Shown here: positions 12,473-23,377 of the stretch, piece by piece
Numbering within the stretch: the first letter of the stretch is position 1
Layout of the letters: each line of letters begins with the position of its first letter
Source of the DNA: Acanthacorydalis orientalis
Taxonomy: Eukaryota > Arthropoda > Insecta > Megaloptera > Corydalidae
Direction of reading: 5' to 3'
Assembly: GCA_034766995.1 (NCBI GenBank)
Contig: CM068315.1
Location: 54,749,556 to 54,813,555 of the forward strand
DNA: 64,000 nucleotides
Notes under the pieces: generated by a model
What the model was told of the DNA's origin: nothing
Databases searched by the model: none
What the model saw: the letters and a program-made list of their open reading frames with translations, nothing else
Program-made: the position numbers and the translations under genes

Positions 12473-13254
12473 ATGTGTATTATATACTGATTTTCACACA
12501 ACATACATGAAAAGATATGTACATGTCTTCAACATCCTTTGTGATAGATTTTATATATGTATACGCAACGTTATAGGCTATTATATTTTGTCGGGTTTTC
12601 TTATGTAAATATTTGCTCTTGGATCAAGTTGCATTACGGTAAAAACTTTTCGATGTTTTTCATGTTTTCTATTCTGTTTTTGTAACTATGACAATGGTAA
12701 GGCTTTTAGTGATATTGACTTTTTTATTTTCTTTTTATCAACGCATTTTCCGCGTTAAACCTGCGTGATAAATGAATGAAAATCACTTTATTGGTCGTCG
12801 GCGACACTGAAAAGAAATCGTTCAGAACGATACTAACAGCCGTACGTGTTTTAAAATGTAAACAGTGTCGATGAGACGGAGTGCTTTTTTTCTCTATTAA
12901 ACTGATGTCCACACGAACGATCAGAAGTAATTTAGAAATTGATATCGTGATTGGAACTTTAATGGCGGATATTTGAACAGTTTAGAATAATGATTTATGT
13001 TATATACTGAATTGTGCTATATATTTTTAGAAATTTGATTTCGATATTTATTTAGTAACAAATGTGTTGGTTATTATGTATTGAAATCATGAATTTTTAT
13101 TCAATTTTAAAATCTAATCTTCAGTTTTATGTAGTGATAGATTTTGTATTTGTTTCAGTAAATTAAAGTATACATTCTAAATATAAATTGTCGGTTCATT
13201 AATAATTTTCATGAATATTTTAATGTCTAAAATTGAATACAACTCATCTCCTTC

Positions 13255-13256
13255 CT

Positions 13257-13316
<60 letters not shown>

Positions 13317-13332
13317 TATACATATACTCGAA

Positions 13333-13374
<42 letters not shown>

Positions 13375-13388
13375 CACACACACACACA
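13255..13388. repeat. Compound (CT)n-(TA)n-(TA)n-(CA)n microsatellite
   Basis: About 28 bp of CT, about 30 bp of TA, a short spacer with GAATATACATATACTCGAAT, a second TA run of about 35 bp, then a CA run. Confidence 0.95.
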
Positions 13389-13459
13389 TGACAATATTAT
13401 ATTTTTTCAATCAGAATATGACAGAAAGTGTAGAAAACTTCAATTATAGTTTCTGTTAA

Positions 13460-13656
13460 CCTATTTTCAAAGTGTGCTTCTATATTGCGTCGCACAAATG
13501 AAAGGACGACGAGTTGACTTGTCAAACACAGAGTATATGTAGCTGCTGTAAAATTAAATTATAACAAAATGGCATTTCATATTTTTGAAAAATCAATAAT
13601 TTTATTGGTCAAATTCATCTCCGCGACGAGTATACTCGTCATACACAGCCAACAGG
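13460..13656. mobile_element. piggyBac-like MITE flanked by TTAA
   Basis: 197 bp lie between TTAA at 13456-13459 and TTAA at 13657-13660. The outermost bases are CCTATTTT on the left and CCTGTTGG when the right end is read inward. Inside each end lies a copy of a 16-bp palindrome: GACGAGTATACTCGTC at 13625-13640 (perfect) and GACGAGTTGACTTGTC at 13508-13523 (decayed). TTAA targets and subterminal palindromes are typical of piggyBac-group elements. No transposase is present. Confidence 0.55.
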
Positions 13657-14381
13657 TTAAACCGCATAGTGAACCGATTTATAAAATTCTATACATTGCT
13701 TTAGAATAAACAAATAATTTTGTACATTTTTATAAATTTGTTACGGTTTTTTTTCTGTAATTTTCAAATTAATTTTTATCTTTATTTGATTTCATAAAAA
13801 AATCTATACCCAAGATTTTTTAATATGAAGTACAAATATTTCTAAAAGTTTAATCCTTACTGATTAGTTGTTTATTTCTGAAAATAAAAAATTAGGTGTT
13901 TAGTATGAACAATGGTATTTTTAACCATATTTTATACATTTTATAAAAGTATAAACATTATTCAAGGAATACTATAAAGTATTAATTTATTAGATTAGTT
14001 CATAAAATTCATCTATATTATATGATGAACATAGTTCAAATATTCTCATCCAAATATATGTTCAGTGTTCTCTACAATATAAGTACAACCAAGTGTTTAA
14101 TTATCTCGAAATGAATATTGATTTGTTCATAAAATGTAAATCCATATTTATTTTGGCCAGAAATGATTATTAATAAATAAATAAATGTATATAACTGTAT
14201 GAAAATTTACAGAAATGTGACGTATTTATGAAATTATACGAAATAAAATTTATGTAACCGATCAATCAACATTAATTGATCTATGCAGTTCGACGGATAC
14301 GATGCTTTTTACTAGTGACAAGAAGCCCCAACACTTATGACTGATTATGATTGAGTCTTTTGTAATGTTCTTCATTTTTTG

Positions 14382-14385
<4 letters not shown>

Positions 14386-14436
<51 letters not shown>
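14386..14436. repeat. (TA)n microsatellite
   Basis: About 50 bp of TA repeat. Confidence 0.95.
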
Positions 14437-14437
<1 letters not shown>

Positions 14438-15285
14438 CAGGATTATGAAAACTAATGAATATGTCAAGAAATTTTTCGTAATAAATTACTATAGATACAT
14501 TAATGGAAAAATAATTGATATTTAATGGAATCTATTATTTGTCAAAGAAAGAATTTATATCAAAAACACTAATAAAATATATTTGTTTATTTTATTTGAA
14601 GCGTCTTTTTAGAAAATACTGAGTATTTACTAAAAATACATTTCATATAAGTTTAACTAAATAATAAGAGAAAAAAATAACTTTCTTTTTCAATGAAAAG
14701 CGTGTATTTATATTCGAGTTATTTATTATATGATAGACGTCGATTTAGTTTTGTGGAATTTTTAAATAACTTTGGATAAAATAGGAAAACATAAAAACAA
14801 TGAAAATATTATTTGATGTTAATTTCAATAATTCCGAAATTCAAATGGGTTTTTATTCAAAAAATAAAATCCTTCATCATTTTTATTTTACTAATCAATT
14901 GATGTCGAACTAAAATTGAATCTTATTGGAATTAAAATTAATTTTTATATCTACTTTTAATACTTTTTGATCGTTAAATCGAGAAGCATATTTAATAGTC
15001 AACATATTATAGCATTATTATGAGTAAGAGAACTAATATTGCTAATTTGTTTTATTTATATTTAATTAATAATTTTATTCTAGTTGCATTTACTCATAAC
15101 TAAAATGTATCCAGACCAATAAAAGCAGAAAAATTATACAGAAAATTATTATTGACAAAATAATACACTTAATGTCATATACTGATAAAAGATTAAATGA
15201 ATAAAAGGATTAAATTAATTTAAATTGCTTTAAATATTTGCTGAACTAATATAACTCTTTCGTTTTGATAAATAAAAATTTCGTT

Positions 15286-15287
<2 letters not shown>

Positions 15288-15329
<42 letters not shown>
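15288..15329. repeat. (TA)n microsatellite
   Basis: About 42 bp of TA repeat. Confidence 0.95.
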
Positions 15330-15331
<2 letters not shown>

Positions 15332-15981
15332 TTATTCTACTTATTGTATTATCAATTTGTATTCTACTTTATACATGCTTCTTAGATTATTTAGTTCATA
15401 TTTAATGATAACTAAATTGAAATGTGCTTAAATAATGTGTTTCATGTATTTTATATAAATAAATTATAGGTTCTTTATCAGAAAATTAATTCCTTACTTA
15501 TTATGAAAATAATAATTATTAAAATCAATTCTATATATTTTCTATATTTTTAATATGCAAATGGTAAATTATTTTTTATTTTGCAATTTTTATTGTGATT
15601 TTTTTGTAATGAATATAGAACTCTTTTTTACTGAGAAAAAGTTTTATGTATATATATTTACATATGTATGTATGTATTAATGCATGTATACTCGTATATG
15701 AATATCTATAATGTTTTCAAGTGTATACATGTAGTGTAATAGAAACTCCAGCATAATTAATTGACTCACACATTAAGTCGTACCCAACATGAATCGCGTT
15801 ATCATTCATGCAAGACTATATTTACTTGTACAATGTTTAATGTTATAAAGTCAAGAACAATACCATTATTATATAAATACAAGCACAAATCATATCCAAA
15901 ACCCTCCTTTACTATAATTCACTCAGTCATCGTCAACACAAACACAGTCTCACAAGAGGCAAGATTAGTTTCAAAACTCAC

Positions 15982-16498
15982 CGCCGGATGTTTGTACAGC
16001 ATCTCCGCTTCCGGATGTGGCGGCACCACTGTCGTAGAGATCGCTGCGGAGGCCATCTTGTCGACCCATCAAAACCGCGTGTTGTTTGTCGTTCGTTGCT
16101 AATATTTCATCCTCGGCACGGATCCTGTACCCGTACACATCGGTGGTCAAACCACGGAATACCACCTGGGACTGTTCTACCCACAATTCAATGCTGCGAT
16201 ACTGCGTCTTTCCGTTACCAGTAACAAGTTCGTGAAGATCACAGCAATTGATTAATGGTGCTTGCAGAAGTAACGATGTTACAGACACAATAGTAGCTAT
16301 GGCTGATGACAACCCCTTCGGGTTATAACGCACCGGCTTTCTTGTGTTTTTGTCGCTACTCCTACACGAAAATTCGACGTGATTATTCGAACTGTGCTCT
16401 CTCATCGTTGCGACCCGACCGCTCAACACATCTGAACTTTCTTTATTATGATTAGAACTGTTTATCGCGCTACTCTCGTCCTCTGCCATTATTATCAT
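15982..16498 (-). CDS. Exon 1 of an unrecognised membrane or secreted protein gene
   Basis: The frame is open for 172 codons plus one base, and its base composition is clearly richer in GC than the flanks. Two ATGs start it: codon 1 (16498) and codon 4 (16489). Codon 4 has the better context (A at -3, G at +4). Residues 1-61 are polar, Ser/Asn-rich, and end in a basic cluster (K50, R53, K54, R57, K61). Residues 62-84 are hydrophobic (LSSAIATIVSVTSLLLQAPL), followed by a Cys pair. By the positive-inside rule this is a type II signal anchor or a long signal peptide. Residues 87-172 are hydrophilic and would lie outside the cell or in the lumen. The exon ends at a GGCG|GTGAGT donor (GT at 15981-15980), leaving one base of a split codon. 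The family is not recognised. An upstream acceptor (AACAG before 16505) is possible, so this may not be the first exon. Confidence 0.75.
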
Positions 16499-16625
16499 AA
16501 TTAGCCTGTTTTGTATGTAATGTATATATTTTACATATTATACTAGCACAATACAAAGTTTTTCTAGTTTACTAGCTTAACGATAAGCTCTATTCCTTCA
16601 CCAGTACACAACTGTATTAACAATG

Positions 16626-16663
<38 letters not shown>

Positions 16664-16740
16664 ACAATTGTTTAATTTATACTTTGATTCACTTTTATAA
16701 AAAAGTCCAGTAGTTCTTTTAAATTTTTTTTAGTTATATT

Positions 16741-16768
16741 TATATACATATATTTATTTATATATATA

Positions 16769-16819
<51 letters not shown>

Positions 16820-16824
16820 ATATA
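16741..16824. repeat. (TA)n with TTTA interruptions
   Basis: TA runs interrupted by repeated TTTATTTA units, followed by a (GT)n run. A shorter TA run lies at 16630-16661. Confidence 0.9.
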
Positions 16825-17415
16825 ATGTGTGTGTGTATGAGTGAGAGAAAAAGAACGTGTGTTTATAAATATTTTGAAAACTTTAAAACAAGTTAAGTAT
16901 TATTATATGAATACTGCAACAAATATTTCTATTCAAATATAAAATTAAGTCGTTATTTCTTATGTAAATTTAATATTAAGTAAATTTAATATTATTTTAC
17001 AACAAAACATTTTCCTTTAATTTTACAAAAACCATGTTTATGTATGTACGCATTAATAGAATATTTAATAATATTATAACGCTTTTCTATTAACTCACTC
17101 GTTACATAGAATTTAAATCATAATTTTTATTTAATTTTGTTAAACGACTGTTTAATCTGTGTGTGTCGATACGGGTGCTTTATACTTCTGGTTTAAATTC
17201 ATATAATTATTGTATCTCTACAAAATTTTATTAAATTATCTCTCGATTATTCAAAACTAATAAAACTAATTTTATTATGCGAAAAAGGTTCACTGAGAGA
17301 TTCTGTCGGATCGGACGTAATTTTTCTATATATCATGACAAGTTAAACTTTAATATTAAATTACATATTAAATTACATATTAAAATTATATTTTAGTTTA
17401 AATTTCTCTATTTAC

Positions 17416-17418
<3 letters not shown>

Positions 17419-17458
<40 letters not shown>
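17419..17458. repeat. (TA)n microsatellite
   Basis: About 39 bp of TA repeat. Confidence 0.95.
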
Positions 17459-17463
<5 letters not shown>

Positions 17464-17763
17464 CATAAATCAAAAGTGAATATTGATTTTAAACAATCAT
17501 GTTTTCTTTTCAAGAGATAAACAAGTATCGTTCTCGAATTTCATAAATTTTAATTTACTTAATCGTAAAATATTTCAAACATTATCTAGATATATTGATT
17601 AAAACATAACTTTTTAGTAAACTGGAATTATTTGGGAACAAACAGCGTCATGCGACATACTTGGCTTTATTCCAGAACCCAATTTATTATTAAAAAATAA
17701 AATAAAACTTTTGGACTGACATACATTTTGTGAACCTAAATTTAATGTACAATTATATACAAT

Positions 17764-17807
<44 letters not shown>
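17764..17807. repeat. (TA)n-(GA)n compound microsatellite
   Basis: About 24 bp of TA followed directly by about 20 bp of GA. Confidence 0.95.
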
Positions 17808-17809
<2 letters not shown>

Positions 17810-18362
17810 TAGAAATAGAAATAAAAAGATAAATGGTCGATTCATAAAACAGATATGCATTTTAAATAAAATCTCATTCACAATTAAATCTTAATCAAGA
17901 ATAGAATATTTTTATTAACATGGATCACACATATGGGTTACTATATGAATATTTATACAGCAATCGCCCAATTATGGTAATACATCTTCAGATTAGATTA
18001 AAGAAACGTTTTACGGAAAGAATTAAATTGTCCGGACTTTTTTATCGTTTATTTGTGACACGTTTTCTTACTAAGATGGCTCATCGTTGAAGCTATCTTT
18101 TAATATCTTGATGTATATTGATTATATTCAGTTTCCAAGAAGCGATTCAAAAGCTGAAATTGATCCTATCAGAGCGACAGTCATTCGAAGACATTCATAC
18201 GAAAATAATCATTAAAAAAATTTAAAACGAATGTGTTTAGTTATTCTTTTGTAAGAAGTGTCAACAAATGATAAATTATCTCGCTGCAATACCTTTCTTC
18301 TAGATAATTAAAATTGATTTCATAATAGCAAATTTATTAATAAGGATTTTTATTCCAATTAC

Positions 18363-18394
18363 ATATATATATATATATATATTGTATATACACA

Positions 18395-18429
<35 letters not shown>
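18363..18429. repeat. Two (TA)n runs
   Basis: Runs of about 20 and 32 bp separated by GTATATACACACGCA. Confidence 0.9.
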
Positions 18430-18432
<3 letters not shown>

Positions 18433-18470
18433 ATTCAACTTAAGCTTTCACACGAAAATATTAAAAAAAC
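18430..18470. mobile_element. Single end of MITE-B family
   Basis: GTGATTCAACTTAAGCTTTC then ACACGAAAATATT matches the inverted ends of the 210-bp element at 31191-31400. No second end was found nearby. Confidence 0.4.
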
Positions 18471-19089
18471 GCAAACATTTTAAAATTTATTTATTTTTTA
18501 AAATTAATAAATTTATTGTTATAAATGAATTATTCATTAGCTGATGTGCCACAAAAATGGTTTGCGAGTAAAAATTTTTAATAATTGATAATTAAAATGG
18601 TTATAAGTGACGATCAGAATTGGCCAATTATCAGTTATTGCACATTTATAATTATAAAAAAATGTGTGTTTGTATTTGAATGAAAAAAATATGAAAAATT
18701 GTTTTATCAATTTATTACAAAATCTAAAAATATATAATTATATTAAAAGTACTGCCTGTAAAGAGAAAAGATATTATCTCGGTTTATGCCAATATCTTAA
18801 ACGAAGGATTTTATTGAAATTAAGTTCAACTGGAACGATCAATAACTATTTTAATGGATCCCGAACAATAAATTTTGGATTCTTTTTATAATACAATCCA
18901 TTTATTGAAGATTAATCGTCCAAATTGTTCAAATACTGTAATTTTCCTTCCGTATGTTTAATATATTTTTGATAATAAATTTTGAAAATTAATAATATAG
19001 CAAAGTATATTTTTCGAACGCTATAATTTTCTTTTCTGAATTATTTATTACAGTTTTTGTTTCAAAATTGTCAAGTTCATATTTCTCTC

Positions 19090-19470
19090 GATGACATACG
19101 GCTTTTTCTGTTCACATTAAGACCAATGCACTACATCCTTTCTCTATCAATTATTAGTTGGAACAGGTCGTAAAATTGATTTACGCTTTACCGATAAGTA
19201 AGAAAGTTGTAACTGTAATAACAAAGCAATAACTGATGACAACCACTTCATATACGGCCTTTTCCCGGTTCGCGTTCTTGTGTTTTTGTGTTTTGTATTA
19301 TACACAAACATTTGGTGTGATTACTACGGCAATTGTGGTTTGAGTTCTCGCATCATTAGGTTTGCAATGCGCCCCACATTCCCGTTTTCTTTATGACAAT
19401 CCTGTTCTACTGTGTAGCTTTTTCTCGTCGACTAATGTTATTATCATAATTAGTTGTTCTATTTTGTTTA
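19090..19470 (-). pseudogene. Decayed duplicate of exon 1
   Basis: This stretch aligns co-linearly with about 16185-16515. Shared words in the same order and spacing (plus strand) include CTGATGACAACC, CTTGTGTTTTTGT, GTGTGATTA / CGTGATTA, TTTCTTTATGA / TTTCTTTATTATGA, TCTCGTC and TTATTATCATAATTAG. On the minus strand the first ATG (ATGATAATA) is retained and codon 4 is ACA instead of ATG. Pieces of protein can be matched (MREL for MREH; KNTRTRTGKRP for KNTRKPVRYNP; WLSSVIALLLQ for the hydrophobic segment), but in shifting frames with stops. The similarity extends a little past the start codon, so this is a genomic copy rather than a translated exon. It reads as a dead tandem duplication. The copy next to exon 2 is the intact one. 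Confidence 0.62.
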
Positions 19471-20399
19471 AAATGCTCGCCGCACAATGTGACTCCTTTT
19501 CGGTGCCCATTATTACGTTGTTCGTTGTTTTTAAAGCTTTATTTTCTGTTCTTGTTATTCATATGTACTTTTTATTATGACAATTGTTGTACCGTTTTGA
19601 TGATAATATTTTTAACAGTTTCGTATACTCATATCTTTATCTTTATTTTATTATTCTCTCGTGTAAAAATATTAATATAATTTTTTATTCAAAATATATC
19701 AATAATATTTAGAAAAATATAATGTTTGTAAGCAAAACTGATAAGTAAAGATATAAATTATAGTTTAAAAAATTACACATTTTGTGTTTTTAATTTTTTA
19801 TGAGTTGTATATATCTTTCTTTTTCAATTACATTTATTTCATAAAAAGTGATCGACAGTATTAAATAAAAATTTATTTTCGAAATAATCATAACTTATTT
19901 CTTCAGATCGTTTATTTTAATTTTGTTATTTATATTTCATCTACACTTATTCATATATGTATATAAATATATTTATTAAATATTCAAAGTGGTTAAAGTT
20001 ATTGCTTATAACCATAGTCGTTGGTAAGCAGATATATCGAACGTTTGGGAATTTTTGTTCTTCCATTTTATTGAAAATGATTTATAAGAGTTGTAAAATT
20101 TAACTTTATTCATCGCAAATTTATTTTATCGCAATCGTTCATTTTATCGCAAAATAAATATTTTATATGTAGAGTACAAAATCATGACTACATAAAAAAA
20201 TAAATCAATACGTTTATTGTCGAAGATATTGATTCTAGCAGTATATTTATTAAGTTCGAAGTCTGTCAATAATTTTAATATTATAATACTAATGACAATA
20301 TTGCACCGTTGATTAAAACTGTTTCATTTGAATCAAAGAAAAAATAAATAAATGATAAAAATCATGAAACCGTACCACTTATTCAACCAACATTAAAAC

Positions 20400-20712
20400 T
20401 GCCTGAATGCGTAAATCGTAATATCTACGATTGAAAAATGACTGACACTTTTCCATGATTGGATACGGTGGGTCGTTCTTCATTCCCGCAGCGACAAAGA
20501 TTCGTGGCAATGGTTGTAATCTGTAAATGCGTAAACAAGACGGTGTCATTTGCACTCCGACATTACACGACTGACGCTCATTTTTAATCAGACAGGTGGC
20601 GATAAAATGATGACAGTGAGGGGTAATGGAAATTGGCAGGACGAATGTTGGAAATTGCGGTTCGCTCGTACTGACGTGCTCGACGTTTTTAGTCGCTCTC
20701 TGAAATGATTAC
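20400..20712. other. GC-richer unique segment
   Basis: About 300 bp of more balanced composition with many CpG (for example GACTGACGCTC, TACTGACGTGCTCGACG) and no open frame of note. It could be a conserved non-coding or regulatory element or an unrecognised exon. Nothing in the sequence settles this. Confidence 0.35.
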
Positions 20713-20716
20713 ATTA

Positions 20717-20719
<3 letters not shown>

Positions 20720-20769
<50 letters not shown>
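20720..20769. repeat. (TA)n microsatellite
   Basis: About 50 bp of TA repeat. Confidence 0.95.
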
Positions 20770-20777
<8 letters not shown>

Positions 20778-20785
20778 ATATGTAT

Positions 20786-20935
20786 AAGATGAGGTCAAAA
20801 TTTTAAGATAAAATTAATACATTTATAATATATTGGTCGTATAAGACGATCCTAAATTGAACACCTCTTTCATATCTTATAATACAACTTTATGTTCAGA
20901 ATCGAAATGAGAGAAATTATATTTTTTGATTTAAA
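20786..20935. repeat. Dispersed repeat with TATAAGACG motif, copy 1
   Basis: GGTCAAAATTTTAAGATAAA, then GTATAAGACGATCCTAAATT and GAACACCTCTTTCA. The same pieces occur at 27.77-27.93 kb in a different arrangement (TATAAGACGATC first). Both copies follow a (TA)n tract. Confidence 0.5.
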
Positions 20936-21257
20936 ATTTCAAAAATGAAATTGGAGGAATCACCTCCAATGTTTTGGCGTACTGTGTAATAAAACACCGT
21001 GCATGGCTTGTATCTAGAAGGCTATGACAATGTGTTTTGTTTTTAAAAATATTTATTTAAAATGAATTATTCGATGAATTTATGTTATATACCAAAGATG
21101 ATGTTCCTTTTTTTAAATAAAGAATTTAATTTCCATATAATCACAATACATTCTTCGTGTTATTTTAGAGTTTCCGTTTTTGTAATGAGCGTATTAGAAG
21201 ACACCTTATTTTTTAGGTCTTAAGGGTTGCTTTATATGGCGAAATATACGATATATA

Positions 21258-21999
21258 CGAGGGTTGTTTGATAAGTTAAAACTGGGATAGATGAAATTTC
21301 AGCCAGAAGCGACGCGTTGTTCACGTTCTACAGATGTTTGAGGCGAACATTGTAGTAGTGGTCGCAAAAATGGAAAAAACGAGCAGGCCTTCTCGCGTCG
21401 ATTCGTCGCCGTAGATAAAATATGAATGCATCACTACACATCTGAGTCGAAGCAGCAGTCAAAGCAGCGGACAACGACCGGTGAAAATGCCCAGAAGAAG
21501 GCAGAATTTCGTTTTGTCTGCTGGGAAGGAGATAGCCACTGTTTTTGTGAGATTCATAATGAATCAACGTGATCGACTACTTAACGAAAGAAAAAACGAT
21601 AGCAGGATCCTATTAGACAACATTATTAGGCCGTTTGAAAGAAGAGCTAAAACAAAAAGTGCCAAGATTGGGGAACACAAAGGGGCTTTTTCACCTGGAA
21701 AACGCGCCATCAAAAAAATCGACCGTCGCAATGGCGAAATTGTACAAATTAGGCTTCGAATTGATTCCTCACCCACCCTATTCTCCGGTCTTGGCCTCGT
21801 ATGACTTCTTTCTCACCCCAAAACTTGAAAGTTCAGCTTGGTAGGAAGAAATTCTCATCGAATGAGGATGTTATCTATGTCGTCAATTCGTATTTTGCAG
21901 AGTCGCCGGACCAAGTATAATAGCACTCAATAGAGAGTACGTTGAGAAATAAAATCGTATTTAATTTGATTTTTTAACATACTTTTCACACGACCCTCG
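21258..21999 (+). mobile_element. Mariner with CGAGGGT ends, internally deleted
   Basis: The left end is CGAGGGTTGTTTGATAAGTT. The right end read inward is CGAGGGTCGTGTGAAAAGTA. The left flank is TATA and the right flank is a (TA)n region. At 742 bp it is shorter than a full mariner of about 1.3 kb. The missing part is mainly the N-terminal and middle region of the transposase. Confidence 0.75.
21570..21960 (+). pseudogene. Mariner transposase catalytic-region remnant
   Basis: Plus-strand frames give VIDYLTKEKTIAGSY, GRLKEELKQKVPRLGNTKG, LFHLENAPSKKSTVAMAKLY and ELIPHPPYSPVLASYDFFL, the mariner catalytic core. Several stops and a frameshift break it. The conserved HQDN motif has become HLEN, losing the second catalytic Asp, while the third Asp in ASYDFF remains. 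It cannot be active. Confidence 0.75.
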
Positions 22000-22017
22000 T
22001 GTATATATATATATAAC

Positions 22018-22062
<45 letters not shown>
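22018..22062. repeat. (TA)n microsatellite beside a mariner end
   Basis: TA repeat starting about 20 bp beyond the right end of the 21.3-kb mariner. Confidence 0.9.
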
Positions 22063-22065
<3 letters not shown>

Positions 22066-22067
<2 letters not shown>

Positions 22068-22187
22068 TTCATGTTAAAAAGGACAGAATATAAAAAAGTA
22101 CAAATAAATTTCGGTTCCTTAATTAGCTTTCAATTCCAAAAAACTGTGTTTAACTTACTTTTTACCATACTTTTCAAACAACCCTCG
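22066..22187. repeat. Repeat unit plus solo CGAGGGT mariner end
   Basis: The unit AGGACAGAATATAAAA ... TTTCGGTTCCTTAATTAGCT ... recurs at 22215-22315. It is followed at about 22160-22187 by a lone mariner end (read inward, CGAGGGTTGTTTGAAAAGTA), matching the ends of the neighbouring element. Confidence 0.55.
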
Positions 22188-22234
22188 TCTATATATATAT
22201 ATATATATATATAAAGGACAAAATATAAAAAGAA

Positions 22235-22308
22235 GTGCAAATGAAATTCGGTTCCTTAATTAAGGAACCGACTTTCATTTGCACATTGAAAGCTAGTTAG
22301 CTTTCAAT
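22235..22308. repeat. Two adjacent near-perfect palindromes
   Basis: 22235-22284 is a palindrome with 25-bp arms and one mismatch. It is centred on CCTTAATTAAGG with outer arms GTGCAAATGAAA/TTTCATTTGCAC and no loop. Directly after it, ATTGAAAGCTA and TAGCTTTCAAT form an inverted repeat with a 2-base spacer. Both palindromes use words of the simple unit at 22.07-22.14 kb, so they look like an inverted duplication of it. Confidence 0.8.
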
Positions 22309-22532
22309 TTAAAATAAACCGAATTGTCTTATGATAAAACGAGACATTTAACGACTGAACAAATAAACGATCAAATATTTAATATACTTATGGCTAATTT
22401 ATTTTTAAGAAAAATAACAAACAAGCTGTTTTCTTTTACTTTTTCTTTTTTCTCTTTTGATAAAAATTCAATAATTATTATTCACATCTTTTATTTTATG
22501 GTAACATCAAAGCCAAATTGGAATACCTTATA

Positions 22533-22538
<6 letters not shown>

Positions 22539-22582
<44 letters not shown>
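22539..22582. repeat. (TA)n microsatellite
   Basis: About 44 bp of TA repeat. Confidence 0.95.
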
Positions 22583-22587
<5 letters not shown>

Positions 22588-23017
22588 TATCTACTTCATA
22601 TCTATTCGAAGCACGTTTACAATTGAAATACGATACATTCAATTGTGCTTTTGAACTTTCTTTGAAATGTAAAATTTAAAAGTCGTTCATATTTCGTGTT
22701 TCAATTTTTATCTAGTGATATAACGACGATCTTTCTTTGTGGTCCAAATTTCTAGTTCAATGGTTTTGTATATTTTCTTATTTTACGTGTGAGCATATTA
22801 TATATATATATATATACTCACCGGATATCATCATCATCATTTCCTTTTGGGTGTTTTTGTTTTTATCAGAAAGATGAAACAGCATGTTTTGTACAAGTTT
22901 TTCAGGTAACTCACATAATACGGTGATTAATGAACTGCTAGTAAATGAATTTTTCATTACGTTGCAATGTTTATTTATTCTTTAGTAAATATGGAATAAT
23001 AGATACTATTTCTAATT

Positions 23018-23020
<3 letters not shown>

Positions 23021-23080
<60 letters not shown>
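23021..23080. repeat. (TA)n microsatellite
   Basis: About 60 bp of TA repeat. Confidence 0.95.
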
Positions 23081-23082
<2 letters not shown>

Positions 23083-23309
23083 AATAGAAATGTAATGAAT
23101 CGTTTAATATATTTTCGATTTACTGAAAATTAGTTGATTAAAATATAAAAAGTTTTTGGCGATTAAAATATTTTTTTTTAAATATTAATGTGAACTGTTT
23201 AAATATAAAACATGTTTTCACTACATTTTATAATATATTTACTATTGTAATTTTAATGACATATTTCACCTGTGGATATAATGAATAAACTTAAAAAGTT
23301 CATCATAAT

Positions 23310-23374
<65 letters not shown>
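23310..23374. repeat. (CA)n-(TA)n microsatellite
   Basis: About 20 bp of CA followed by about 44 bp of TA. Confidence 0.95.

Positions 23375-23377
<3 letters not shown>

Larger units (their letters stand above)
11004..15981 (-). other. Intron of about 5 kb between exons 1 and 2
   Basis: It is bounded by GTGAGT (15981) and CAG (11004). It is AT-rich and packed with insertions: a partial MITE-A copy (11.24-11.38 kb), a mariner 3' half inside an inverted-repeat element (11.84-12.34 kb), a TTAA-flanked piggyBac-like element (13.46-13.66 kb) and several microsatellites. No extra coding exon is evident. The open frame at 12.72-12.91 kb has no ATG and no recognisable product. Confidence 0.65.
16520..19089. 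other. Gene-poor stretch between exon 1 and its decayed copy
   Basis: AT-rich and unique-looking, with microsatellites at 16.63-16.82, 17.42, 17.76 and 18.36-18.43 kb. A promoter for the gene would be expected near 16.5-16.6 kb, but no recognisable core element could be singled out. Confidence 0.45.

Noticed and set aside
12724..12912. Minus-strand frame inside the intron
   Set aside because: Starts at GTG rather than ATG, matches no domain, and lacks convincing splice sites for a cassette exon.
15761..16224. Plus-strand frames over exon 1
   Set aside because: Antisense shadows of exon 1. They cross the exon boundary without any splice signal.
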